From CAVYBY01 sp963766935 (GTDB taxonomy: Bacteria > Actinomycetota > UBA4738 > HRBIN12): a stretch of DNA of 64,000 nt. The notes under the pieces were generated by a model. It was not told the DNA's origin. It was given only the letters and a program-made list of their open reading frames with translations, and made no database searches. The stretch covers positions 209,365 to 273,364 of the forward strand of contig CAVYBY010000009.1 in NCBI GenBank assembly GCA_963766935.1, written 5' to 3'. Positions within the stretch are counted from its first letter, which is position 1. Every line of letters begins with the position of its first letter. Shown here piece after piece: positions 17,303 to 24,910 of this stretch. The position numbers were made by a program, and so were the translations under genes.

Positions 17303-18108
17303 CACGCGACGGCGATGCCGAGGCACGCCGGATGCGAGACGAGCGGCGCAAGCAGCTCCCCGAGCTCCGGCCAGTCGAGCCCGCCGGGGACCGGAGCGTC
17401 GTTCGGGAACACCGCCTCGTCGAGGATGTCGAGGTCGACGAAGACGAAGAACCGCCGGTCTCCGCTCGTCACCGCCTCACGTGCGGTTCGCGCCGTCTCG
17501 GCGGGGCCGGCCCGGCGAAGATCCTCGGTCGGGATCGCCGTGATCCCGGGCAGGTCCTCGGGCGTGACCGAGCCGAAGCCGCGGGCCTCCTCGAGATCGC
17601 GGAACCCGACGAGCGCGACATCGGACGGCTGAAGGAGCGGCCGCCCACCCGCGGCGTCGGCCCACGCGGGCGGCCCCACCCCGAGCGCCACGGCCAGCGG
17701 CATGTCCGCGGCCTCTCCGGTGGGGGAGTTCCGGCCGTCGTACAGGTCCATGTGCCCGTCCACGTAGACCACCCCGATGTCGCCGCCCACGGCGTCTCGG
17801 AGCCCGGCGATCGCGCCGACCGCAAGCGTGCAGCAGCCGCCGAGGATGACCGTCGTCGCCTCGAGGTCGGTGTCCTCGGCCACGGCGTCGCGGATCGTGC
17901 GCGTGACCGACAGCACGGAGTCGGAGCCGACGATGCCGGTGAGCGGGTCTCGATCGGGCGGCTCGATCAGGACGTCCAGGTCGCCGAGATCCTCCGCCCC
18001 GATCGCATCGACGACTCCCGCCTTGCGCAGCACGGCCGGCATGAACACCGTTCCGACGCGGCCGCCGACGCTGTCGATCGGGATGCCGAGCAACCGTACG
18101 CGCCGCAC
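17197..18108 (-). CDS. Arginase/ureohydrolase-family protein with altered metal site
   Basis: Arginase-fold enzymes hydrolyse guanidino or formimino groups using two manganese ions. This 303-residue protein keeps DGHMD (117-121) in the place of DAHxD, and VDLDILD near residue 222 in the place of the DxDxxDP site. The first ligand, normally His in GGxH, is Cys93 in GGCCT. Such Cys variants exist in the family, but the change makes activity on arginine uncertain. The start ATG at 18108 lies four bases after the peroxiredoxin stop, so the two are an operon. The C-terminal 34 codons overlap the convergent TPR gene. Confidence 0.82.
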   Translation of the reverse strand: MRRVRLLGIPIDSVGGRVGTVFMPAVLRKAGVVDAIGAEDLGDLDVLIEPPDRDPLTGIVGSDSVLSVTRTIRDAVAEDTDLEATTVILGGCCTLAVGAIAGLRDAVGGDIGVVYVDGHMDLYDGRNSPTGEAADMPLAVALGVGPPAWADAAGGRPLLQPSDVALVGFRDLEEARGFGSVTPEDLPGITAIPTEDLRRAGPAETARTAREAVTSGDRRFFVFVDLDILDEAVFPNDAPVPGGLDWPELGELLAPLVSHPACLGIAVACYNPERDPGGESAARIVELLAGTVNSPASSRLPST

Positions 18109-18112
18109 GGAG

Positions 18113-18598
18113 TCAGGACCCCGCCGGCTGAAGCGCCACGAGTGCCTTTGGGACGGTGTCTTCGGGCTTCACGCGGTACCAGGCTCGCTCGATCCGCCCC
18201 CGCTCGTCGACGAGGAATGAGGACCGGACGATGCCCATGTACGTGCGTCCGTAGTTCTTCTTCTCGCGCCACGTCCCCCACGCTTCCGCGACCGCGTGGT
18301 CTTCGTCGGCAAGAAGCGGAAACCCCAGGCCGTACTTCTCGTCGAACCGGAGCTGCTTCGGCGGGTCGTCCGGCGAGATCCCGACGACGGCGAGCCCGAG
18401 CCCCGACAGGTCCTGAGCGTGATCGCGGACATCGCACGACTGGGTCGTGCAGCCGGAGGTGTCGGCTTCCGGGTAGAAGTACACGAGCAGCTTCTGCCCC
18501 GCGAAGTCCGCGAGCTTGACGGCCGCGTTGTGCTGATCGAGCAGATCGAACGCCGGCGCGGCATCGCCCGGCGCGAGCTTCGTCGGCTCGGATGTCAT
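18113..18598 (-). CDS. bcp: Thioredoxin-dependent peroxiredoxin, Bcp/PrxQ type
   Basis: This peroxiredoxin reduces hydrogen peroxide and organic hydroperoxides with electrons from thioredoxin in the cytoplasm. The 161-residue length is typical. The peroxidatic Cys lies in DTSGCTTQSCD, with the resolving Cys five residues later, as in atypical two-cysteine PrxQ enzymes; the usual Pro before the Gly is replaced by Ser. The YFYPEA strand before it and the C-terminal SSFLVDERGRI segment are standard. It is the first gene of a two-gene unit with the arginase-like protein. Confidence 0.95.
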   Translation of the reverse strand: MTSEPTKLAPGDAAPAFDLLDQHNAAVKLADFAGQKLLVYFYPEADTSGCTTQSCDVRDHAQDLSGLGLAVVGISPDDPPKQLRFDEKYGLGFPLLADEDHAVAEAWGTWREKKNYGRTYMGIVRSSFLVDERGRIERAWYRVKPEDTVPKALVALQPAGS

Positions 18599-18614
18599 GG
18601 AGCCAGAGTAGCGA

Positions 18615-19082
18615 TCAGCAGGAACCGGCGGCGAACTGCAACGTCATGCTGCCCGCGTTCATCGTGACCCGCTTGCCGGTCGGCGAGCGCCACAGCACCT
18701 CGAACAGGTGTCCGTCGGAGCCCTCGAATGTGCGCTGCCGGCTCGTGAACGTGAACGAGAACGAGTTCGTGCCGTTGCTCGGGTCGAAATGCGCTTGCTT
18801 CGGACCGGCCTGGATCGGGATGCCGTCGGCCACGATCCGGAAGTTCACCGCTGCGCCGGAGATCTGGACGCTGAGGTTCTCGCTCACCCATCCGATCGAG
18901 CACACGTCGGCCTGAAGGCCGGGAACCTTTGCCCATTTCGTCCTGGACGTCGAAACCGGCGCCGAGCGAATGACGGACCGCTGCCGGTCGAGCCGGGTCC
19001 CATTCTGAAGGGTCACGGCGACCACGGCGACGGGGATCGAGACGGCGAGCAAGGCGGAGATCACGATCAGGGTCTTTCGCAT
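18615..19082 (-). CDS. Small exported protein of unknown function
   Basis: I do not recognise this protein. ATG 19082 is preferred because the sequence that follows is a clean signal peptide or anchor (MRKTLIVISALLAVSIPVAV); the frame extends 19 codons further without good reason. The remaining 130 residues are beta-rich and contain two Cys, one at the very C-terminus (AAGSC), which may form a disulfide with the Cys in DVCSIGW. Nothing in the surroundings suggests a role. It stops 16 bases from the bcp start. Confidence 0.6.
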   Translation of the reverse strand: MRKTLIVISALLAVSIPVAVVAVTLQNGTRLDRQRSVIRSAPVSTSRTKWAKVPGLQADVCSIGWVSENLSVQISGAAVNFRIVADGIPIQAGPKQAHFDPSNGTNSFSFTFTSRQRTFEGSDGHLFEVLWRSPTGKRVTMNAGSMTLQFAAGSC

Positions 19083-19227
19083 GACGGGAGCCCCCTTGGT
19101 TGTTGCGGCCGGGGCGGATCGTACCTCCCCCCGGGCCACAGGCCTCTGACCAGGGCCGATGGTGGCCGGGGGGTCACGGACCCATCCGAGGGTCCATGCT
19201 ATGGGCTCGAAGGAGGGGATCGGGTCA

Positions 19228-19497
19228 ATGGATGTCGGGACCGTGAAGGAGGCGCTTCAGCTCGTCGAGGAGGACGACCTCGCCGGTGCGGCGCGGCTCC
19301 TCGGCAAACTGGTGCGGGGCAAACGCTTGGTGCGTGCCTCCGGCTCCACCGCCGCGGTGGAGGAAGTCGAGGAGGTGAAGGGCTGGCTCCGCAAGGTACT
19401 CTTGGACCCGGACGTCGAGGACGCCGACTCACTGGTGACCAGGGCCTACTACAAGCTGAGGAGCCAGATGCCGGCCGAATCCGCGGATCGCGGCTGA
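19228..19497 (+). CDS. Small acidic hypothetical protein
   Basis: The product is an 89-residue acidic, mostly helical protein with no recognisable domain. ATG 19228 has an AGGAGG ribosome site at 19211-19216; an in-frame ATG at 19201 would add nine residues but would lack that site. Helical heptad-like stretches ([20 protein letters not shown] and [15 protein letters not shown]) suggest a compact helical bundle. It is followed 79 bases later by the cold-shock gene on the same strand and could share its transcript. Confidence 0.55.
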   Translation: MDVGTVKEALQLVEEDDLAGAARLLGKLVRGKRLVRASGSTAAVEEVEEVKGWLRKVLLDPDVEDADSLVTRAYYKLRSQMPAESADRG

Positions 19498-19576
19498 AGT
19501 AGCCGTATCCGTCGAGGACGGCCAGAAGAAGACCAAGGCCAACCATGGCCAAGGGCAGAGAAGGAAGGAACGCAGC

Positions 19577-19780
19577 ATGGCAACCGGAACCGTGAAGTGG
19601 TTCAGCGCCGAGAAGGGCTTCGGGTTCATCACTCCCGAGGACGGCAGCGCTGACGTGTTCGTGCATTTCAGCGCCATCCAGGGCGAGGGCTACCGTGAGC
19701 TCGCCGAGGGTGCACGCGTGGAGTACGAGGTCACGCAGGGCCAGAAAGGCCCGCAGGCTGGCAACGTAAAAAGCATCTGA
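19577..19780 (+). CDS. cspA: Cold-shock RNA chaperone CspA-like
   Basis: This is a five-stranded OB-fold protein of 67 residues that binds single-stranded RNA and melts hairpins at low temperature or on growth change. The RNP1-type motif KGFGFI and RNP2-type motif VFVHF are both intact, after the [10 protein letters not shown] start. A purine-rich ribosome site (AAGGAAGGAACG) precedes the ATG. The leader from 19498 is about 79 bases, and a hairpin follows the stop, so the gene can be a monocistronic unit. Confidence 0.97.
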   Translation: MATGTVKWFSAEKGFGFITPEDGSADVFVHFSAIQGEGYRELAEGARVEYEVTQGQKGPQAGNVKSI

Positions 19781-19802
19781 ACCCCTCAGGGGTCGTCGAC
19801 GG

Positions 19803-19836
19803 ACGGGAGGCCTTCGGACCTCCCGTTCTCGCGTTT
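19803..19836 (+). terminator. Rho-independent-type terminator after cspA
   Basis: ACGGGAGG (19803-19810) pairs with CCTCCCGT (19819-19826) around an eight-base loop containing TTCG, and a short TTTT lies at 19833-19836. It is placed 22 bases after the cspA stop, in the gap before the convergent ferredoxin gene, so it may serve both sides. Confidence 0.65.
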
Positions 19837-19882
19837 TGGGGTCGGCGCGTCCGAGCGGCTCGAATCGCCCGGGACGAGACGT

Positions 19883-20083
19883 TCACTCCAGACGCAGGGC
19901 GAGCGCCGGGCACGCGTTCAAGGTCGTGCGGACCAGGCTGCGCAACTGGGGCGGGATCGGCTTGTCCGAGATGATCGGGTAGCCCCAGTCGTCGAGCCGG
20001 ATCAGCTCCGGGAGCAGCTCCGCGCAGATGCCGTGGCCCGTGCACGCGATGGGGTCCACGCGCAGCCGGACGTCGCGGCTCAT
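19883..20083 (-). CDS. Single-cluster ferredoxin (3Fe-4S type)
   Basis: This is a 66-residue electron carrier. The cluster ligands are Cys14 and Cys20 in CTGHGIC, where His fills the position of the second ligand, and a third Cys in NACPAL near the C-terminus; this is the pattern of actinobacterial single-cluster ferredoxins that serve P450s or oxidoreductases. ATG 20083 overlaps the stop of the NuoF-like gene (ATGA). It is the last gene of a five-gene redox operon and is the likely soluble partner of the NuoF-like protein. Confidence 0.9.
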   Translation of the reverse strand: MSRDVRLRVDPIACTGHGICAELLPELIRLDDWGYPIISDKPIPPQLRSLVRTTLNACPALALRLE

Positions 20084-21369
20084 CCCGCCCTCCGCAAGCC
20101 GGGCAGGGGCAGGACCGCTGGACGACGCGATCCGGGGCATGCGCGGCCGCGAGCGTGATCCCGGACGTCGGGCCCGAAGACCTGGAGGGCGCTTCGCAGC
20201 AGCCGCACGGCGCCGTCGGGGAACCGGCAGGCTCCCCGGCCCTCGACGTCGGATGCCCATCGCTCCAGTCGTCCGATGGTCTTCGACCCGCCGGACCCGG
20301 CGAGGACCTCTCCGGCCGCGCCGGCGATGGCCGCCAGGCCATGCACGCAGGGCCCGCATTGTCCGGCGGTCTGCTCGGAGAGCCATCGCATCACTCCGGC
20401 GGTTTCGAGCCATCCGCACGCGCCTTCCGGCGTGACCACCACGATGCCGGGTCCCACGATGCCTCCGACGGCCGCGAGCCCGCGCGCGTCGAGCGTCGTT
20501 GCGGGCACGTCCGAAGCGGCAACCCACGAGCCGCAGTAGCCACCGACGAGCACGGGGCCGAGCCCAGATGTGGTGCCGCCGGCTCGGTCGATCAGGCCCG
20601 CGAGCCCGGAGCCGAGCGGGACCTCGTAGACGCCCGGGCGTGCGACCGTGCCGGAGATCGTCACCAGCATCGAGCCCGGGTCCTCGGTCGTACCGATCGA
20701 GCGGAACCATTCCGGGCCCGAGCGCCAGATCATGGCCAGGTTCGCGAGCGTCTCGACGTTGAGCAAGAGCGTCGGTCGCCTGGCGACCCCCCTCTCGAAC
20801 GGGCGGGGGCCGGACGTCGGGATGGCCGGCCCCCCGTTCAGCAGGTTGGTGAGCGACCGCTCCTCCCCGGCGATGTACCGATCGGGGACCTCGACCACCT
20901 GGACATGAAGGCCGTCGGGCTCGATGGCCTGTCGCTCCTGCGCGGCTCGGATGATCGCACGTCGCGCTTCGCCAGAGCTCGCCTTGATCCCCACGATCAC
21001 CTCGTCGGAGTCGACCGCGGCCGCTGCGAGCGCTGCGCCGTCCAGGACCAGGTGCGGGGTCGAAGCCAAGAGCACGGCGTCCTTCCGGCTGGCCGGTTCG
21101 CTCTCGCTGCCGTTGGCGACCACGATCGGGCGCCCCCGGCCGCCGGCCACCGCCCGCAGCTTCACGGCCGTCGGGAACCGGGCGCCGCCGCGGCCCCGGA
21201 GCCCGGCGCGTTCGACGGCGTCGACGACGTCACTCGCCGAGCCTCGAGCCGTCTCCGGCGACCGAAAGGCGGCGCGGTGATCGGCAAGCGAGGCCCCCGC
21301 GAACTGGGTCACGTAGGCGGAGATCCGGTCCGGCGGCCGCATCGACTGGCTGGGGGCTCCGGCGTTCAC
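20080..21369 (-). CDS. NuoF-like NADH/FMN oxidoreductase subunit with SLBB domain
   Basis: This 429-residue protein resembles the flavin-binding NuoF subunit of complex I and the RnfC/NQR-type SLBB proteins. The start is GTG 21369, overlapping the previous stop (GTGA); an ATG nine codons later is the alternative. The flavin/NADH site shows GRGGARFPTA and ANGSESEPASRKD. An SLBB-like region (SGTVARPGVYEVPLG) follows at about residue 225. In the C-terminal cluster region only AGQCGPC and GACRFPDG supply cysteines, three instead of the four usual in NuoF. It probably hands electrons between NAD(P)H, flavin and the ferredoxin encoded next. Confidence 0.85.
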   Translation of the reverse strand: MNAGAPSQSMRPPDRISAYVTQFAGASLADHRAAFRSPETARGSASDVVDAVERAGLRGRGGARFPTAVKLRAVAGGRGRPIVVANGSESEPASRKDAVLLASTPHLVLDGAALAAAAVDSDEVIVGIKASSGEARRAIIRAAQERQAIEPDGLHVQVVEVPDRYIAGEERSLTNLLNGGPAIPTSGPRPFERGVARRPTLLLNVETLANLAMIWRSGPEWFRSIGTTEDPGSMLVTISGTVARPGVYEVPLGSGLAGLIDRAGGTTSGLGPVLVGGYCGSWVAASDVPATTLDARGLAAVGGIVGPGIVVVTPEGACGWLETAGVMRWLSEQTAGQCGPCVHGLAAIAGAAGEVLAGSGGSKTIGRLERWASDVEGRGACRFPDGAVRLLRSALQVFGPDVRDHARGRACPGSRRPAVLPLPGLRRAG

Positions 21370-22451
21370 GTGAGCGGTCCCGTTGAGACGCCGCCGATCG
21401 CAAGCTGGCCCGAGACGTCGTTCCCCGACACGACCAGCGCCACCCTGACGTCGATGACGTCGCCATGCCCGTCGGCGAGGCGGGCCGTGAGGGTGTTCTC
21501 GGTGATGCCCGTGACGGCGCCGCGATAAACCGCGGCTCCTCTCGGCGGGGTGAGCACCACGGATCCGGATCGGACCGAGAGACCGCCGCCCTCGTCCTGT
21601 CCGTCGAGCTCGATGTTGAGCGAGAGCGGCACGGCGCCCGATGTCCTGGCCCTGGCGCTGAAGGTCACCTGTTCGTCGAAGTGCCGCACGTGCACGGCGC
21701 CGGCAAACGTCGCCCGTGCGGGCAGCACGAGCGTCTCGGCGCGCACGGACCGCTCGGGACGGCCGGCCGCGACGAGCAGCTTCGCGGGAGTTCCGGCCCG
21801 CGCCGCCCAGCCGTCCCCAAGCGGACCTCGCACCATCCAGACGCCGAGCGCGACGGGCAGGACCACGGCGCCCGCCACGAGGAACGTGCGTGCGGGCTCC
21901 CAGCGGGTCCAGCCGACCGAGGCGCGCCAGATGACGGCGATCAGCACCGCCAGGCACGAAGCGAGCGTCAGGGCGAGCATCCACCGCTCGCGGGTGTCGC
22001 TTCCGGTGCCGGCGCCGTGCACGACGGCAAGGCCCCAGCACGCGTAGGTGGCCCAGTGGACGGCCCGCCACGTGCGGTATCCCAGGCGCGCCCGAACCAG
22101 GCTGGTGATGGCGATCGCCAGGAGCAGGTCGAGCGCGACGGCCCCGAAGCCCAGCCAGATGGCTCGATAGGCCGATCGGAATGGGACGACCGCGTCCAGC
22201 CACCGGATCGGCGCGAACGAGTCGAACACGGCCGATGCGACGTGCAGCGCGATGAAGACCAGGGCGAGGAGCGAGATGTTGCGATGAACGTGCTGCAGCA
22301 CGAACCGCGGCGTGCGCGGCGGGGACCATCGCACGACGTTGGCGATCCCGAGGACGACCACCGTCGTCAGCAGCACGAGGGAGACGGCACCGGTCCCGCG
22401 GGAGAGGTACCAGAACGCCTTCGAGCCGAAGGGGCTGGTCAGCGCGATCAC
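21366..22451 (-). CDS. Ferric-reductase-like transmembrane cytochrome b
   Basis: The 361-residue protein has six to seven hydrophobic helices with histidines placed as haem b ligands: His54, His56 and His70 on one pair of helices, and the His residues of AVHWATYACWGLAVVHG on another. This is the ferric-reductase-like transmembrane domain that moves electrons across the membrane. The C-terminal 120 residues are a beta-rich soluble domain without a recognisable FMN- or FAD-binding motif. The GTG start at 22451 overlaps the apbE stop (GTGA). The operon position suggests that it links the cytoplasmic NuoF-like/ferredoxin pair to an acceptor outside the membrane. Confidence 0.87.
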   Translation of the reverse strand: MIALTSPFGSKAFWYLSRGTGAVSLVLLTTVVVLGIANVVRWSPPRTPRFVLQHVHRNISLLALVFIALHVASAVFDSFAPIRWLDAVVPFRSAYRAIWLGFGAVALDLLLAIAITSLVRARLGYRTWRAVHWATYACWGLAVVHGAGTGSDTRERWMLALTLASCLAVLIAVIWRASVGWTRWEPARTFLVAGAVVLPVALGVWMVRGPLGDGWAARAGTPAKLLVAAGRPERSVRAETLVLPARATFAGAVHVRHFDEQVTFSARARTSGAVPLSLNIELDGQDEGGGLSVRSGSVVLTPPRGAAVYRGAVTGITENTLTARLADGHGDVIDVRVALVVSGNDVSGQLAIGGVSTGPLT

Positions 22452-23371
22452 GCGGCCTCCTCGTCCGGCCAGCCACAGACCCGGACCACCCGGCCGTCCG
22501 GCCGAACAAGCCGAGCCGGCACCCCCAGCATCCGAAGCCATTCGACCGCTTCCTCGCCGCGAACGATTGCCGCCGTCGTGGCGGTGTTGGCGTCGACACA
22601 GGTTGCGGCGGCGACCGTGACGGTTTGCCACACCTCGACGGCGGAGCGCCCGGTGCGTGGGTCGACCACGTGGTGGACGGCTTCGTCGCCCCGGCGCCAC
22701 CTGCGGACCATGGTGCTGGAGGTCGCGAGGCCCCCACTGCGGATCCCGACGGTCCGACCGGGGGACGGCAGGCCCGGGTGCTCGTCGGCGATCTCGACCG
22801 TCCACCCGCCGTCCGGTGGCGCTCCGCACGTGGACAGGTCGCCACCGAGTGAGACCAGCACCCCACAGCCGGCGACGGTTGCGGCACCGACCGCGGCGCG
22901 GTCGGCGGCAAGCGCCTTGGCGGTGGCGCCGAGGTCGAGCAGGACTCCGGGTGGGACCCGGACGGCCGCGCGCACGGGGTCCAACTCGATGCAGCGCCAC
23001 CCGGGTGCGGGAACGGACGGCTGGAGCTTGGGGCCGGTCCGCGGCACGCCGGCGAAGTCGCGATCGTAGCCAAGCTGCACCAGCGCGTTTCCCACCGTGG
23101 GATCGACGGCGCCCTCGGTCGCCCGGGCCGCGCCGACCGCCACGTCGATCGCCTCGAACAGCAGAGGGTCGACGCACCGCCATTGCCCCGCCGCTCGGTT
23201 CAGGTTGGACAGGGCCGAGTCCGGCCGGAACCGGCTGCACGCGAGGTCGATGGCCTCGACCGTCTCCTGGACGGCGTCGACCGCGAGCGCAAGGGCTCCG
23301 GGATCCGCCGTGAGGACGACCGCGGTCGTCCCGAGCGCAGGGAAGTGGGTGGAGCCGACGATCCGGGTCAC
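22448..23371 (-). CDS. apbE: FAD:protein FMN transferase (ApbE family)
   Basis: ApbE enzymes attach FMN covalently to Thr/Ser of exported redox proteins. In this 307-residue protein GTG 23371 overlaps the upstream stop (GTGA). Recognisable parts are SRFRPDSALSNLN, EGAVDPTVGNAL, the core segment LLDLGATAKALAAD, LVSLGGDLSTCG and HHVVDPRTGRSA with the metal-binding Asp. No Sec signal or lipobox is present, so it may act in the cytoplasm or be anchored through partners. The typical acceptor domain (FMN_bind) is not evident in the operon, so the modified protein is unknown. Confidence 0.92.
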   Translation of the reverse strand: MTRIVGSTHFPALGTTAVVLTADPGALALAVDAVQETVEAIDLACSRFRPDSALSNLNRAAGQWRCVDPLLFEAIDVAVGAARATEGAVDPTVGNALVQLGYDRDFAGVPRTGPKLQPSVPAPGWRCIELDPVRAAVRVPPGVLLDLGATAKALAADRAAVGAATVAGCGVLVSLGGDLSTCGAPPDGGWTVEIADEHPGLPSPGRTVGIRSGGLATSSTMVRRWRRGDEAVHHVVDPRTGRSAVEVWQTVTVAAATCVDANTATTAAIVRGEEAVEWLRMLGVPARLVRPDGRVVRVCGWPDEEAA

Positions 23372-23703
23372 GAGCCCCCCGACTGGACCTGACCGGGGCC
23401 ACCCACGCTGATCGGTCCTTGCACGGGTGGGGCGGGGAGGCCACCCAGCCCCGAGTTCGCCGGCGGCAGGGCGACCGTCGGTCCTCGTGAAGTGGTTGGG
23501 GTGGGCGAGGTAGTGGGATCCGGATGGCCGGTGGCCGTCCCGCTCGATGTCCCGCTCGATGTCCCGCTCGATGTCTGGCCGGAGAAGGCGCGGGCGGCCA
23601 TCGAGGAGAACGCCGCGGTCAGCGCGAGAGCACCCGCAACGACCCAGCGTGTCGTGCGGGAGATCGACCGGAAGCCGGTCGTTCGCGGAGCGCGCTGTCT
23701 CAT
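23368..23703 (-). CDS. Small membrane-anchored Ser/Thr/Pro/Gly-rich protein
   Basis: This first gene of the redox operon encodes about 111 residues. A basic tip is followed by one hydrophobic helix (WVVAGALALTAAFSSMAARAF), then a low-complexity outside segment with SSGT repeats, a PTTSPTPTT stretch, and a Gly/Pro-rich end. ATG 23703 is chosen over GTG 23706. The stop overlaps the apbE start. I recall, without being able to check, similar short proteins ending in Gly/Ser next to ApbE and ferric-reductase genes in actinobacteria. It may be a tether or the flavinylation target, but no family motif proves that. Confidence 0.6.
   Translation of the reverse strand: MRQRAPRTTGFRSISRTTRWVVAGALALTAAFSSMAARAFSGQTSSGTSSGTSSGTATGHPDPTTSPTPTTSRGPTVALPPANSGLGGLPAPPVQGPISVGGPGQVQSGGS
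23540..23575 (-). repeat. Three tandem 12-bp repeats encoding SSGT units
   Basis: The unit CCGCTCGATGTC occurs three times head to tail inside the small anchored protein gene and encodes the Ser-Gly-Thr repeats on the minus strand. Perfect copies imply recent slippage. Confidence 0.85.
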
Positions 23704-23788
23704 CACCTGGGTACTCTGGGACAGCGATCTTGGAGTTTCCTGGGAAGACGGTTAAGAGGATGTGTGGATCCCGAGCAAGGACTATGCA

Positions 23789-24910
23789 GTGAAGGTTGGT
23801 CTCCCGCGTATGCACAAGGAAGCCGGCGAGCGCCGCGATTTCCTGCCGCAGTTCGTTGCGACGCTCTGTCGTCTCGGGGCGGACGAGGTGTTGCTCGAGG
23901 AGGAGTACGGCTCGGGAATCGGGATTCCCGCCGCGGAGTACTCCGAGGTCGACCCGCGGGTGCGGTTCGCCCCGGCGCGTGAGGTCTTCGACCAGGACGT
24001 GGTGGTCGTCGTCCGATGCCCGGACGACGATGCGCTCGGCTGGCTCCGGCCCGGATCGCTCCTCATCTCGATGTTGCACTTTCCGACCCGTCCCGGTCGC
24101 ATCCGCCTCCTCGACGCGCTCGGCGTGCACGCGCTCAGCCTCGACTCGGTCAAGGACGACCGTGGGCGGCGCCTGATCGAGAACTTCGAGGCGGTCGGGT
24201 GGTACGGCGTCGACGCCGCGTTCAACGAGATGGCGAGGATGCGCGCCGACTTCACCGATCCGCAGCGGCCTCCGATCCACGTCACGTGTCTCGGAGCGGG
24301 AGCCGTCGGGGCCCATGCCGTGAGGGCGTCGGCCGCCTACGGCAACCCCGAGGTGCGCGAGACCATGTCGCGAAACGGCGTCCCCGGCGTCGAGGTCACC
24401 ATGGTCGACTTCGACCTGACCCGGCGTGAGGACTACATGCTCGACCGTCTCGCGCGCACCGATCTGCTGATCGACGCCACCAACCGGCTGGACCCGAGGG
24501 TGCCGGTCGTCCCCAACCGGTGGCTGGGCGCGTTGTCGCCCGAGGCCATCCTGCTCGACCTGTCGAGCGACCCGTATCTGCCGGATGCCGAGCTTCCGAT
24601 CGTCAAGGGGATCGAGGGCGTTCCGCACGGGGATCTCGACCAGTGGGTATTTCAACCCGACGACCCGGCGTGGGACGAGCAGGCCTTGCACGTCGACGCC
24701 ACGAACCGCCGCGTCGGACTCTCGTGCAGCGCGTGGCCCGGGATCCACCCCGGTCCGTGCATGGAGATCTACGGCGCTCAGGTCGAACCGCTGATGGCGC
24801 TCGCGCTTCGTCTGCCGACCGAGCGCTGGAGCGAGCAGGCGAACAGCGCCGTCGAGCGAGCCGCGGCGAGAGGAGAGCTCTCCCGATGGAGGCAGGCGAT
24901 CGCATCCTGA
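23789..24910 (+). CDS. Alanine dehydrogenase/PNT-like protein, paralogue 1
   Basis: The protein (373 residues) has the two-domain fold of alanine dehydrogenase, lysine-forming saccharopine dehydrogenase and transhydrogenase alpha. GTG 23789 has an AAGG site eight bases upstream; another GTG at 23762 would add nine residues. The N-terminal signature appears as GLPRMHKEAGERRDFLP. The catalytic His is kept (His97 in SMLHFPT), but the pyruvate-binding Lys position is Arg76 (VVVRCP). The dinucleotide loop is CLGAGAVGAHAV near residue 176. The C-terminal GIHPGPCMEIYGAQ segment is shared with the next gene. It overlaps that gene by 25 bases. The substrate is unknown; it is probably an amino or opine-like acid. 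Confidence 0.78.
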   Translation: MKVGLPRMHKEAGERRDFLPQFVATLCRLGADEVLLEEEYGSGIGIPAAEYSEVDPRVRFAPAREVFDQDVVVVVRCPDDDALGWLRPGSLLISMLHFPTRPGRIRLLDALGVHALSLDSVKDDRGRRLIENFEAVGWYGVDAAFNEMARMRADFTDPQRPPIHVTCLGAGAVGAHAVRASAAYGNPEVRETMSRNGVPGVEVTMVDFDLTRREDYMLDRLARTDLLIDATNRLDPRVPVVPNRWLGALSPEAILLDLSSDPYLPDAELPIVKGIEGVPHGDLDQWVFQPDDPAWDEQALHVDATNRRVGLSCSAWPGIHPGPCMEIYGAQVEPLMALALRLPTERWSEQANSAVERAAARGELSRWRQAIAS

